NCBI GenBank assembly: GCA_031423155.1
Contig: JANPEZ010000113.1
Span: 1-64,000 of the forward strand
Direction of reading: 5' to 3'
From: JANPEZ01 sp031423155
GTDB lineage: Bacteria > Actinomycetota > UBA4738 > HRBIN12
Length of the DNA stretch: 64,000 nt
The translations under genes and the position numbers were made by a program. The notes under the pieces were generated by a model. The model searched no databases. It was not told the origin of the DNA and was given only the letters and a program-made list of their open reading frames with translations. How positions within the stretch are numbered: position 1 is the first letter of the stretch; every line of letters begins with the position of its first letter. This document shows positions 49,277 through 58,561 of this stretch, in pieces.

Positions 49277-50122
49277 GTGAGCATCCAGAACGCCACCGGC
49301 CGCCTGCGCAGCGTTCACGTCCGTCCGCCCGTGGAGTCAGATCTGTCGAACTGGGCCGCGTACTCGTGGCGGCGCGCGCCGGATCCGGGGCGCGCGGCCG
49401 ACGAGCACTCCGCCTTCAGGGAGGAACTCGCTGCCGAAGGGGCCAGCGTGCTCCTCGGCGCAACTGCGGTGTCCGCCGACCCTGACGCCATGTACGCCTA
49501 CGACCCAACCCTTCCCACCGACGAGGGACTGATCCTCCTGCGTCCGGGCAAGGAGGGCCGACGCTCGGAACCAGCGGCGCTCGCAACCGACCTTGAGGCC
49601 GCCGGCTGCACGGTCCTCGGCCGGCTGGAGGAGCCGGCCACGGCCGAGGGCGGCGACATGTTCTTCCTCGATGACCGGACATTGCTCGTGGGCCGTGGCT
49701 ACAGGACCAACGACGCGGGTATCGCGCAGATCGCCGCCCTGCTACCCGGTGTCGATGTGCTCGCATTCGACCTGCCTCATCTCCGCGGACCCGGCGAGTG
49801 CCTACATCTGATGTCTTTCATCTCGCCCCTGGATGTGGACCTGGCGGTCGTGTATCTGCCCATGATGCCGGTGCGCCTTGTGCAGATGCTCCGCGATCGG
49901 GGCATCGCGATGGTCGAGGTTCCGGACGAGGAGTTCGCATCCATGGGCCCGAACGTTCTTGCTCTCGGACCTCGCGTCGCGCTGGCGCTGGAGGGTAACC
50001 CCGAAACCCGGCGAAGGATGGAGGCCGCAGGCGTCGACGTCCGGACCTACAAGGGGGAAGAGATCTCGCGGATAGGCGAGGGCGGACCCACGTGCCTCAC
50101 ACGGCCGCTCGAGCGCGACTGA
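49277..50122 (+). CDS. Dimethylarginine dimethylaminohydrolase / amidinotransferase-like protein
   Basis: This 281-residue pentein-fold protein has YDPTLPTDEGLILLRPGKEGR, EGGDMFFLDDRTLLVGRGYRTN (substrate Glu/Asp), catalytic His in GECLHLMSFI and catalytic Cys in GGPTCLTRPL. It resembles the DDAH/arginine-deiminase branch, acting on guanidine compounds. Start is GTG at 49277; the substrate cannot be read from sequence. No arc genes lie nearby. Confidence 0.82.
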   Translation: MSIQNATGRLRSVHVRPPVESDLSNWAAYSWRRAPDPGRAADEHSAFREELAAEGASVLLGATAVSADPDAMYAYDPTLPTDEGLILLRPGKEGRRSEPAALATDLEAAGCTVLGRLEEPATAEGGDMFFLDDRTLLVGRGYRTNDAGIAQIAALLPGVDVLAFDLPHLRGPGECLHLMSFISPLDVDLAVVYLPMMPVRLVQMLRDRGIAMVEVPDEEFASMGPNVLALGPRVALALEGNPETRRRMEAAGVDVRTYKGEEISRIGEGGPTCLTRPLERD

Positions 50123-50141
50123 CGCGGTATCGTTTGCGGCC

Positions 50142-50612
50142 ATGCGATTCCAGCTCTGGCTGAGCGTCCACATGCTCGGCGTATTCGGGTTCGTCGGGAC
50201 CCACGGGGTCTCGATGTTCGTCCTCTGGCAAGTGCGCAAGGAGAGGGACCGGGCCAAGCTGGCCGAGCTGATCAGCCTCTCAGGCCAGACGGCCCTGCCG
50301 ATGTACGTATCGCTCGCTGTGCTGCTCGTCGGCGGCATCGGCGCCGGTACGACGTTCGGACTCTTCACCGACTGGTGGATGACGACAGCCCTGCTCATCT
50401 TGATCGTGGAGATCGGACTTATGTCGGCGATAGCCAAGCCCTATTTCAGAAGGATCACCGAAGCGACGGCGTTGCGCCCCTCGGGCGTTCCCCGCGTCTC
50501 CGATGAGGAACTGGAGAGCCTGCTCACCTCCGGCGAGCCGATGATCATCACGTTGACGGGCGCAGCGGGCCTGTTGATCATCCTCTGGCTGATGATCTTC
50601 AAGCCCTTCTAG
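50142..50612 (+). CDS. Small four-helix membrane protein
   Basis: The 156 residues contain four hydrophobic segments (about 5-26, 54-75, 84-105 and 132-153), with HMLGVFGFVGTHGVSMFVLW at the start. His residues in spans 1 (HMLG, THG) could bind a metal or heme. It resembles DUF2269-like membrane proteins only loosely. It starts 19 bases after the DDAH-like gene, so probably shares its transcript. Its stop overlaps the convergent Usp-Rieske gene by 4 bases. Confidence 0.65.
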   Translation: MRFQLWLSVHMLGVFGFVGTHGVSMFVLWQVRKERDRAKLAELISLSGQTALPMYVSLAVLLVGGIGAGTTFGLFTDWWMTTALLILIVEIGLMSAIAKPYFRRITEATALRPSGVPRVSDEELESLLTSGEPMIITLTGAAGLLIILWLMIFKPF

Positions 50613-51610
50613 GCGGGAGGAAGTGGCCTGGTTGCCGGGCCGTTGACGACCTCTCCGGTGGGTGTATATCGCGAACCATGGCAGGGGCAGTCCCACGCGC
50701 TCTCGGCCTCGTTCCACCCGACGGTGCATCCCATGTGGGTGCACTTGGCCGACATCACGTGAAGCCCTCCGCCATCGTCCATGAATGCGGCGAGCTTCTC
50801 CCCTTGCTGGACGATGATCCCCCCCTGGCCGGGCCGCAGCTCTGAAACCGCCTGGGTGACCGTGCGGCAGATCAGCACGTCGCCGGTCGCGTACTCGCTG
50901 ACCTTGGCGGGGACGGAACCGAGCAGGAAGCGCTTGGCTCCGGTCATCCCCTTGTTGCCGACGATGATCAGATCGGCCCCGCACCCCTCGGCCGATTCCA
51001 GGATCTGCTCGGCGGGATCGCCCTCGAGTATCGAGACATCGGTAGGTGTGTCACCGGCGTAGACCGCGATCGTGTCCGCAGTGATGAGCTCTCCGGTCTT
51101 GGGATGGCCAACGAAGACCAGCGTCACCGACGCGCCGAGTGACTCGGCCAGATCGAAGCCCTTTCGCGCGGCCCTGTCGGCCGTTGGAGACCCGTCCGTA
51201 GCGATCACGACCTTGCCGTAGACGGATCCGCCCCGCTCCTTCGGACCCGAGACGATCAGGATGTCGCAAGGTGCGTGGTGGGAGAGCTTGTGGGCAACCT
51301 GACCAAGCAGGAACTCGTGACCACGCCCTCCCGAGATGACCAGGAGTCCCGCATCCTTCTCCTCGGCCAGATCGGCGAGTGCCTCCGCGGCTATGCCTTC
51401 ACGCAGCTCCACGGAGAGCTTCTTGACGCCCGCTTCCTCGGCCGGAGCCACGGCCGTTCGAAGGATCTCCTCGGCGCCGGAGCGCTGCTCGAAGACATGC
51501 GCGACGATCAGTTCGGCTCTGCCGGCCTTGGCGAGAGCGATGGCCACTGCCCCCGCATGAGCCGAAGCCTCAGAGCCATCGGTACCGAGCAGGATCCGTT
51601 TATAGGCCAT
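50609..51610 (-). CDS. Usp-Usp-Rieske three-domain fusion protein
   Basis: The 333 residues hold two universal-stress-protein domains (about 3-122 and 130-248) and a C-terminal Rieske [2Fe-2S] domain (about 252-333). The second Usp has an intact ATP motif (GNKGMTGAKRFLLGS). In the first, the final Ser/Thr is Gln (GGRGHEFLLGQ). Rieske ligands are C290-x-H292 and C308-x-x-H311, with C295 and C310 placed to form the stabilising disulfide. There is no signal peptide or membrane span. The Rieske end resembles that attached to some oxidoreductases (WNEAE-x-x-WDCPCHGSR). It probably couples a nucleotide-binding stress sensor with electron transfer. Confidence 0.88.
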   Translation of the reverse strand: MAYKRILLGTDGSEASAHAGAVAIALAKAGRAELIVAHVFEQRSGAEEILRTAVAPAEEAGVKKLSVELREGIAAEALADLAEEKDAGLLVISGGRGHEFLLGQVAHKLSHHAPCDILIVSGPKERGGSVYGKVVIATDGSPTADRAARKGFDLAESLGASVTLVFVGHPKTGELITADTIAVYAGDTPTDVSILEGDPAEQILESAEGCGADLIIVGNKGMTGAKRFLLGSVPAKVSEYATGDVLICRTVTQAVSELRPGQGGIIVQQGEKLAAFMDDGGGLHVMSAKCTHMGCTVGWNEAESAWDCPCHGSRYTPTGEVVNGPATRPLPPA

Positions 51611-51675
51611 CTTCTAAGTACCTCCGGGGTCGGCCGAACGCTAGCAGAAGGTCCGTCGAGGAAGCCATCGGTACC

Positions 51676-52785
51676 ATGGGTTGCATGATGACCCGCGCCT
51701 TCAACTTCTCGGCAGGTCCAGCGGTCCTTCCCGAAAGGGTCCTACTCGAGGCTCAGGCCACCTTGCTGGCGCTGCCGGCCTCGGGGTTCTCGCCGCTGGA
51801 GATGTCTCACAGATCCCCCTGGTTCGAGGAAGTCATCGCGGAAGCCGAGGCCAACCTTCGGGGTCTGCTGACGATCCCGGCGAACTACAGGGTGCTCTTC
51901 CTACAGGGTGGGGCGAGCCTTCAGTTCTCCATGGTTCCTATGAACCTGCTGCGGGGCAGCGGCTCTCGAGCCGAGTACGTCGTCACGGGTTCGTGGGGCA
52001 CCAGGGCGGTGAAGGAGGCGGCCATCGAGGGAGAGGTCGTAACGATCTGGACCGGGGAGGCATCCGGCTTCGACCGGACGCCGAGCCCTTCCGAGCTTTC
52101 CCCTTCTGGGGACGCGGCCTACCTGCACTTCACTTCCAACGAAACCATCCAGGGCGTGGAGTTCCCGCCATCGGTTCAACCGGAGCCGGACGGCCAGGTG
52201 CCCCTGGTGTGCGACGCGTCCTCGGATCTGCTATCGCGGCCCGTAGAGATCGGGCGCTACGGGTTGGTCTACGCGGGCGCGCAGAAGAACGCGGGTTCGG
52301 CAGGACTGACCATCGTCATCATCCGAGAAGACCTGCTCGAGCGCGCTCCCGATGACCTGCCCACCATGCTCGCCTACCGCACGCACGCCGATGCCGGTTC
52401 GCTGTACAACACTCCGCCGGTCTTCTCGGTCTACATCCTTATGCTCGTGACACGCTGGCTCCGCGACGACATCGGCGGCCTGGAGAAGATGGCGGCGCTC
52501 AACGAGGAGTAGGATGCACTGGTCTACCAGCAGATCGACGGATCGGCCGGCTACTACCGAGGTCACGCCGAGCCGGACTCACGCAGTCGCATGAACGTCA
52601 CGTGGCGACTGCAGAACGAGGAGCTGGAACGCCGGTTCATCTCCGAGGCCGCCGAAGCCGGGCTCATCGAGCTGAAGGGCCACCGTTCGGTCGGCGGCAT
52701 CCGCGCCTCGATCTACAACGCCATGCCGCGCGAAGGCGTCGAGGCCTTGGCCGAGTTCATGAGCGACTTCGCATCCAAGAGCTAG
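51676..52785 (+). pseudogene. serC: Phosphoserine aminotransferase (SerC) interrupted by one in-frame TAG
   Basis: SerC makes phosphoserine in serine synthesis. The frame encodes a normal protein (AFNFSAGPAVLPERVLLEAQ, GFSPLEMSHRS, FLQGGASLQFSMVPMNLL, PLP Lys in VYAGAQKNAGSAG, SLYNTPPVF) up to TAG at 52510-52512 (codon 279). It continues in the same frame with DALVYQQIDGSAGYYRGH, PDSRSRMNVTWRL and KGHRSVGGIRASIYNAMP, the conserved C-terminus, to 52785. Homologues have Lys or a polar residue at this codon. Total length (369 codons) is normal. It is a nonsense mutation, sequence error or read-through case. ATGs at 51685 and 51688 are alternative starts. Confidence 0.85.
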
Positions 52786-52803
52786 AACCCAGGCAGGGAC
52801 CCC

Positions 52804-53823
52804 TCAGGGGCGCGCATCAGGTCCCGCCTCCCTCTTGGCAGCTCCCGAGAGCGAGGAGGCCGGCCCGACGCGAGCGGTGGAGACGGCCGCTTGGGCATCC
52901 TCGATCATGTAGATGTTCGCGTGGAACCGTGAGGTACACGAAGCCCGCGCCAAGATGACGTCATCGGCATCCACGCCGTCGCCGGCGACGCCCAGCCTTC
53001 CGCTCAGATCGAAACCGGGGTCCAAGGTGACGACCGAGACCGGGTCGCCGCCGAGCGCGGGGTTCCACCGCATGATGTGGACGTCCTCGCCGCACGCGGG
53101 GCCGCTGCTCGCGTAGTAGATGTTCCCCGTCGTCGAGGACACGGCCGCGTAGTACTGCTCTCTGCCCGGATTCGGGACCTTCGCTTTCGTCTCGGCAGCG
53201 ATGTCGTAATACCAGACGTTGCATCCGGTCCCGACGCACTTGGTCCACGTCGCGTAGTCCTCGGTGAGCTCCTCCGGGTAGATGCAGGAACACCGATTCC
53301 TCGCCCAGTCCAGAAGGACGGTCGTCTTGGCCACGCGATCGAAGAGCAGAACCTTCCACAGCGAGTCGTTGCCCCGGAAGTTGTTACGCCCGAAGAGCAG
53401 GTGGGTGGAAGATGCGCTGGGGGCCCATTCCCAGAGGGTCGTGTTGACCGCTCGCGGGGCTATCGAGGAGGCCCCGGTCGCCATGTCGAACATCCCTATC
53501 CAGGATCCGCCGCCGGAGATCTCCTGGTAGACCGTCTCGGTCGTGTTTCCGTTGATGCCGCCCGGAAATCCCAGCGAACCTTTCGAGTTCATCTTGATGC
53601 GGGTTCCGCCTGCGAGCGGCTGAGACCAGGCGTTGTACCGCCGGTGATCTCGTGCAAGAGGCTCGGACCAGGTCAGATAGGTGGTATTCGCGTCGGCGAG
53701 CGTCTGGTCGAGCGGTCCCGTCTTCAGGGGCACCAGAGCTGATCCGGCCGTCGACGGGGTGATCGATACCACCAGGAACGTGACGGAGATGATCGCCGAG
53801 CCGATCGCGCGCAACGGATGCAT
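52804..53823 (-). CDS. Secreted beta-propeller-like protein of unknown function
   Basis: The 339 residues start with a signal peptide (AIISVTFLVVSITPSTAGSA). The mature protein has repeated strands ending in W/Y-rich segments (TTYLTWSEPLA, TTLWEWAPSA, SLWKVLLFDR, EDYATWTKC, GNIYYASSGPAC), like TolB/WD propeller blades, and several Cys. The ATG at 53823 has GGGAGG 5 bases upstream. Upstream in-frame residues were rejected. No enzymatic motif. It follows the aminotransferase gene, possibly in one transcript. Confidence 0.65.
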   Translation of the reverse strand: MHPLRAIGSAIISVTFLVVSITPSTAGSALVPLKTGPLDQTLADANTTYLTWSEPLARDHRRYNAWSQPLAGGTRIKMNSKGSLGFPGGINGNTTETVYQEISGGGSWIGMFDMATGASSIAPRAVNTTLWEWAPSASSTHLLFGRNNFRGNDSLWKVLLFDRVAKTTVLLDWARNRCSCIYPEELTEDYATWTKCVGTGCNVWYYDIAAETKAKVPNPGREQYYAAVSSTTGNIYYASSGPACGEDVHIMRWNPALGGDPVSVVTLDPGFDLSGRLGVAGDGVDADDVILARASCTSRFHANIYMIEDAQAAVSTARVGPASSLSGAAKREAGPDARP

Positions 53824-53892
53824 GAGTGCCTCCCTGAAGAGTCGGATCGGCGCATCCTCGCACGAGGTGTCTGTCGAAGACAACCCCTCTCG

Positions 53893-55251
53893 TTAGGCCC
53901 CCACCAGCTCGTCGGCCGCCTCGGCGTAGACCTGCGTGTGACGATCCACGTCCTCGGTCGTCGTCGCCGGAGACATCAAGGCCATGTTGTGGAACGGCGT
54001 CAGGAGCACCCCGCGGTTCAACATGTAGAGGTGGATCAGAGCATCGAGCTCCTCGTCCTGTCCGGCCGCCGCCTCCACGCCGTCGTGAGCGGGATTCGGG
54101 CGGAAGAGGTACTCGGCCCGGCACCCCAGTCTGATGATGTGCCAAGGTAGCTCGTGAGAGGCGATGACTCCCTCGACACCTTCGGTGAAACGCACGGCCA
54201 GCTGCTCCATACGTTCGAACGCGGCATCGGTCAGTACCTCGCCGAGGGTCACGCGCATGGCGGCGATGGAGAGAGCATTGCCCGCAAGCGTTCCTCCGAC
54301 CCCGCCGACATCGGCCTCGTGCCAGAAGGTTGCCGCGATCACTCGATCGGCGATCTCCTCGGTCATGCCGTAGGCAGCCGAGGGAACGCCCGATCCGAGG
54401 GTCTTGCCGATCGTGAGGAAGTCCGGCTTGAGCCCGTACCTGGCCGTGTAGCCGCCCGGACCGGCGCAGATCGTGTGAGTCTCGTCGATGATGAGCAGCA
54501 CGTCGTACTTCGTGCACAGCTGCCTGATCCCCTCGTGGTAACCCTCGTCCGGCAGCACGATGCCGATGTTCGTAAGGGCCGGCTCGAACAAGCAGCAGGC
54601 AACGTCGCCCTCGGCGAACGCGCGTTCCAGCGCGCCGAGGTCGTTGAACGGCACCACCCTGGTGGTCAGGTCGACATCGAAGGCGGGGCCGATGCTGCCG
54701 TGGCGACTCACCGTCCGCCCGTTCTCATCGAGCGTGGCGAAGGTCTCGTCCACGCTTCCGTGGTAGTTCCAATCGTGGACGACGACCTTGCTGCGTCCTG
54801 TGATCTGGCGGGCGGTACGAAGAACGAAACGGTTCGCGTCGGTCGCCGTCAGACAGAACTGCCAGAAGCGGAGCCCGAACCGCCTCCGCATCTCGTCACC
54901 GACCCAGATCGCGTCCTGCGTGGGCAGCATCGTCGTGATGCCGCGGCCGGACTGTTCGGCTATCGCGTCGACGGCCACCTTCGGGGAGTGGCCGGCCATG
55001 GCTCCGGTATCGCCCAGGCAGAGGTCAACATAGGAGTTGCCATCCACGTCCGTGAAGCGGGCACCTTCGGCGACATCGACGAAGACGGGGTGGTCTCCCG
55101 GCCATCTGGTCATCCAGTTCATCGGCACGCCGTACAGAAGGGAGCCCTGTGCCTGGGCGAACAGCTCTCTGGACCTGGGGTGTAGCTCGCGGAAACTCTC
55201 CCGCTCGCGCTCCATCAAGGATGCGATCCGGGATCTGTCGATGGTCTTCAA
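53893..55251 (-). CDS. Class III PLP-dependent aminotransferase (glutamate-1-semialdehyde aminomutase-like)
   Basis: The 452-residue enzyme has GARFTDVDGNSYVDLCLGDTG at the start, WNYHGSVDETFA, LLIIDETHTICAGPGGY with the PLP Asp (first of I-D-E-T), and catalytic Lys in TIGKTLGSGVPSAAYG. The layout is closest to the HemL-like subgroup, but no other tetrapyrrole genes lie near and it has an N-terminal extension. It could act on another omega-amino or alpha-amino acid. The gene starts opposite a lipoprotein gene, with 153 bases between. Confidence 0.85.
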   Translation of the reverse strand: MKTIDRSRIASLMERERESFRELHPRSRELFAQAQGSLLYGVPMNWMTRWPGDHPVFVDVAEGARFTDVDGNSYVDLCLGDTGAMAGHSPKVAVDAIAEQSGRGITTMLPTQDAIWVGDEMRRRFGLRFWQFCLTATDANRFVLRTARQITGRSKVVVHDWNYHGSVDETFATLDENGRTVSRHGSIGPAFDVDLTTRVVPFNDLGALERAFAEGDVACCLFEPALTNIGIVLPDEGYHEGIRQLCTKYDVLLIIDETHTICAGPGGYTARYGLKPDFLTIGKTLGSGVPSAAYGMTEEIADRVIAATFWHEADVGGVGGTLAGNALSIAAMRVTLGEVLTDAAFERMEQLAVRFTEGVEGVIASHELPWHIIRLGCRAEYLFRPNPAHDGVEAAAGQDEELDALIHLYMLNRGVLLTPFHNMALMSPATTTEDVDRHTQVYAEAADELVGA

Positions 55252-55404
55252 GAGAGCCTCCTGCTGGGTCCGAGAGCGGCCGACAGTCTACAGACAGGCC
55301 CCCTTAGGCCGGCAAAGCTCCCCAGGGGCTGATCCCGGCCGACTTGTGTCGGCGACGCCGAGCGGTGTAAACCCATACCCACTTCGAACCGAGAGGGAAC
55401 CCTG

Positions 55405-55905
55405 ATGCTGGTGGCCGGCGCGAGAACCGTCATGCTCGTGCTGTGCCTGGTCGTGGCCGGGTGCGCCCGTACATCGGGACAGGGCGCCGACCCTTTGGCG
55501 GATGCCTCGACGGCTTCCTCCGCCCCTCTTCCCGATCCGGTGGGTCCGACCGACTGCGCCCCCGTATCGGAGAATCGGCCCCTGGGAAGTGGAACCGAGA
55601 TCCATGCCGCGGAGGGACCCGACTCCCATGTGTGGGCCCTGGTCCCCGGCACGCTGCCATTGTCGGCCGGTTCTGCGGTGAGGATCCTTTGGAGCATCAA
55701 CGGAGGAACGCGACTGCGCTTGACGGCAGTGGGTCCCGACGGGTCGCTCCTCGAACCAGACGAAAGCTACTTCGATGCCGGGGTCCTGTGGGACAGGCCT
55801 GGATCGACATGGGCGAGCGTCTTCACCTTCCCTGAAGCGGGTTGCTGGAGGATCATCGCCGAGCGCGGGGGCAAACACGGCGACGTCTGGCTGCTGGTGG
55901 CCTGA
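55405..55905 (+). CDS. Lipoprotein of unknown function
   Basis: The 166 residues begin MLVAGARTVMLVLCLVVAGCAR, with a lipobox (VAGC, Cys20), then a Ser/Ala/Asp linker and a beta-rich domain with paired Cys (TDCAPV, AGCWRII) ending WLLVA. GSTWASVFTFPEAGCWRI resembles the C-terminal part of extracellular beta-sandwiches that stabilise by disulfide. No known family. It converges with the metallophosphatase, with 2 bases between. Confidence 0.7.
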   Translation: MLVAGARTVMLVLCLVVAGCARTSGQGADPLADASTASSAPLPDPVGPTDCAPVSENRPLGSGTEIHAAEGPDSHVWALVPGTLPLSAGSAVRILWSINGGTRLRLTAVGPDGSLLEPDESYFDAGVLWDRPGSTWASVFTFPEAGCWRIIAERGGKHGDVWLLVA

Positions 55906-55907
55906 GC

Positions 55908-56894
55908 CTAGGCCGGAGCACCGTGGCAGGACTTGACCCCTGAATCTTCGAAGGTTGCGTCGAGGGCAGGCACGAACCGCCACACGTACGAGGTCGGTCG
56001 CAGCGACATCCGAAGTACCCCGAAGGCCGAATCGTTGTGACTAGCGCTGTGCGGCTCGGCTCTATCGATCTCGTAGTGCATCGCACCCCCGGTACCGACG
56101 ACGAACTCCTGTATGCCCATCGCCGGATCAAGCGAGCCGTCCGGCCTCTGGCGAAGGAACCTCTCATAGGAATGGTCGTGCCCGTTCAGGACGACATCGG
56201 CTCCATGCCTATATAGGAGCCGCCAGAACGGCAGAACGGAGTTGTCGTCGCCATGAGGGCCGGAGCTGAATCGCGGATGGTGCCAGTAGGCCAGGGTGCA
56301 CTCGGCCGAGCTGGCCTTGAGATCGGCCTTGAGCCACTCGCGCTGCGCCGATCCCACCCTGCACCCCACGCGGTAGCAGTTGGAGTTCAAAGCGATCAGA
56401 TGCCAGGCACCGAGATCGTAGCTGTACCAGCCTTCCCCGGCGCTACCAGCCGCTGACCCGAAGTAGGTGAAGTACCCCGCGGCCCGCGATGAGGACTCGT
56501 ACTCGTGGTTTCCGGGAACTGGTCGGGTCAGGTCCAGCAGGGTCCCCCAACTGAGGGCGTAGGAATGTCGGAACTTCCAGAGGGTCCCGTTGCTGTATTG
56601 CTCGTCGCCGAGGGGAAGCACGGCCGTCGGGTCGATGGACTCGATAACCTCCAGGGTTGCGGCGGCCCGGCAGTAGCTACCGGACCCCAGCCCTTCTCGG
56701 AACAAGGGCGACCTGGGGTCGCAGGCGATGTCGCCGGCGGCGGCGATGACCGGTGGGCCAGAGGCGGGAACCGCGCTCGTGTCCGCCGCAAGCACCTGTG
56801 GACCGCCGGAGGCGAGCAAGACTAGACAGGCGACGGGAGCCAGGATGCGTGCGAAGCGCCTCAACCGGCGAGCGCGATCAGGAGGATAGGTCAA
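55908..56894 (-). CDS. Secreted metallophosphoesterase (purple acid phosphatase-like)
   Basis: The 328 residues have a signal peptide (cleaved near LAA, about 37) and the calcineurin-like motifs: AAAGDIACD (D-x first metal, with His replaced by Ile), PLGDEQY (G-D), PGNHEYES, YWHHPRFS (H-H-P), and LNGHDHSYERF (G-H-D-H). The Asp/Asn/His set is that of the metallophosphoesterase family. A 12-base gap separates it from the upstream NAGPA-type gene, so both are probably one transcript. The substrate is unknown. Confidence 0.88.
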   Translation of the reverse strand: MTYPPDRARRLRRFARILAPVACLVLLASGGPQVLAADTSAVPASGPPVIAAAGDIACDPRSPLFREGLGSGSYCRAAATLEVIESIDPTAVLPLGDEQYSNGTLWKFRHSYALSWGTLLDLTRPVPGNHEYESSSRAAGYFTYFGSAAGSAGEGWYSYDLGAWHLIALNSNCYRVGCRVGSAQREWLKADLKASSAECTLAYWHHPRFSSGPHGDDNSVLPFWRLLYRHGADVVLNGHDHSYERFLRQRPDGSLDPAMGIQEFVVGTGGAMHYEIDRAEPHSASHNDSAFGVLRMSLRPTSYVWRFVPALDATFEDSGVKSCHGAPA

Positions 56895-56910
56895 GACCCA
56901 AGACTAGCGC

Positions 56911-58422
56911 TCAGCTGGGATCCGCCGTTCGATACAGACTCAGTATGCGCTCGAAAGCCGGATCTGCAGGCACCGGACCGAACCCTCCCTCAGCTACTGC
57001 ATCTACGAGCCCACCTATCGACCCCGGATCGGCGGCCGAGAGCAGGAAGGAGGAGGGCTCGAAGGCGCTCGAAGCCACAGCCGGAGAAGTCAGCAGTGCC
57101 GACCCCATGCCCGGCTCGTCCGGATCGGGATCGGGCAGAACCAGCAGCGCGCTCACCGCGCTGCGCTCTCCCGCAGAGTCCCCAGGCTTGTTGACCAGAC
57201 AGCCCGACCCCACGATCGTGATACAGGGACCGAAATCAGCTGCGGGTCCGGGGGGATCTACCCACATCACCGTTCCGCCGCCACCATCGAGGTTGATCGC
57301 GTAGTAGGCGCCCTGCTTGATGAACTCGGCAGCGAAAGCCTTCAGCGTCATCCCACTTGACCAGGTGGAAGCGCGCCTCCCGTCGACCGTCATGATGATG
57401 ACCTTGCAGACACCGGAGTGATCGGGCACGCATCCCTCAGTGATCCCGACGCCGGTCCGCGGGTTGTTCTTGTAGAAGTAGCTCGCGCCCGCGGTGGAAG
57501 GCGGACCGACGTTGATCCCAGCGTCCACCAGGAGAGGCTGTCCTCCGATGACATCGACCACTCCGGGCCAACCCGTCGCCTTCCAGGTGATGGTGACCTT
57601 GTCGCCGGGCTCGAGGGCCTTCACGAGCGCTGAGGCCGCCGAGCTGGCCTTGCGGGCCGTGAGGATGACCTTGCCGTTCGGCCCGAAGGTCGGCGCCGAG
57701 GTTGGGCACGGCGAGTCCTGATGGTCGACGGTGTACGTCCTGCTTACAGCGGCCTTCCCGACGGAACTCCACTTAGGCGCGGTGGGATCCCTGAGCACTG
57801 CAGAACAGACGCTGTCGGGCGCCTTGTAGGCGTTGTTCCCCACCGGCGTGAAGGCCGCGATCTCCCCACCCGAAGGGTCACCGGCGTTCCAGCGGTCGAC
57901 CTTGAAACTATTGACTAGGATGCCGGCTCGCTTCGTCGTCGTGTTTACGACCTCATCCGGACGGCGTGCATACGCGTTGACCTCGTCCTTAGCGAGGGCG
58001 AACCCGGTTCCTTCCATGATGCCGGTGGTGCGAAGGTCGGCGTCGATCGCGTTGAAGTGGGCGGGACCGCCGTCCTGGTTGTAGTCCCCGTTGACGGCCA
58101 CGACGGCGCCCGCATCCTGGCCGATCTGGCTCGGCTTCTTGTAGGAACCGAAGTTGGCCGAGGGCGTCCCCACCTCTACGGTTGCCGGGTTCGGCGCCGG
58201 AGTGATGGTCACCACCCGCAGCTCGTTCGGCGTGGAATAATGGATCGAGAGCAGCTCTACCCCGGGGGCGAGCGTGTACGGACCCCGCTTGACGACCATC
58301 GGCGTGACCGCCCGCACCGAAACCGGGGCGAGCGAGGCAAAAACCAAGGCGCCCAGGGTCGCAGCGCAAGAGGCGGTCTTGAAGATCCTCCGGCCACGCC
58401 GGGTGCTGGGGAGTCGGCTCAC
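56911..58422 (-). CDS. Secreted NAGPA-type phosphodiester glycosidase
   Basis: The 503 residues comprise a signal peptide (cleavage near VRA, about 38) and a NAGPA domain: VVAVNGDYNQDGG, KNNPRTGVGITEG, IIMTVDGRRAS, YAINLDGGGGTVMW. In animals this domain removes N-acetylglucosamine from phosphodiesters; bacterial members are extracellular with uncertain substrates. The C-terminal 100 residues are Ser/Pro/Ala-rich without a family. It precedes the metallophosphatase by 16 bases. The pair could act on one phosphorylated polymer. Confidence 0.85.
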   Translation of the reverse strand: MSRLPSTRRGRRIFKTASCAATLGALVFASLAPVSVRAVTPMVVKRGPYTLAPGVELLSIHYSTPNELRVVTITPAPNPATVEVGTPSANFGSYKKPSQIGQDAGAVVAVNGDYNQDGGPAHFNAIDADLRTTGIMEGTGFALAKDEVNAYARRPDEVVNTTTKRAGILVNSFKVDRWNAGDPSGGEIAAFTPVGNNAYKAPDSVCSAVLRDPTAPKWSSVGKAAVSRTYTVDHQDSPCPTSAPTFGPNGKVILTARKASSAASALVKALEPGDKVTITWKATGWPGVVDVIGGQPLLVDAGINVGPPSTAGASYFYKNNPRTGVGITEGCVPDHSGVCKVIIMTVDGRRASTWSSGMTLKAFAAEFIKQGAYYAINLDGGGGTVMWVDPPGPAADFGPCITIVGSGCLVNKPGDSAGERSAVSALLVLPDPDPDEPGMGSALLTSPAVASSAFEPSSFLLSAADPGSIGGLVDAVAEGGFGPVPADPAFERILSLYRTADPS

Positions 58423-58561
58423 GCGTTGGTTCCCTTCGGATGTCTGCGGATGCTTCTTGGAAGAGGGACGCAGAGTAGCGCGAAATGACTAGGCGAGGAA
58501 CCCCGCCGAAAGTCCTAGGCCACTAGATGCTGGGGTCGGGCGACGAGGATCTCGAGCGCAC

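Noticed and set aside
52510..52512. Pyrrolysine at the serC TAG
   Set aside because: Many genes here end in TAG, and no pyl genes are in the window; SerC needs no special residue at this surface position.
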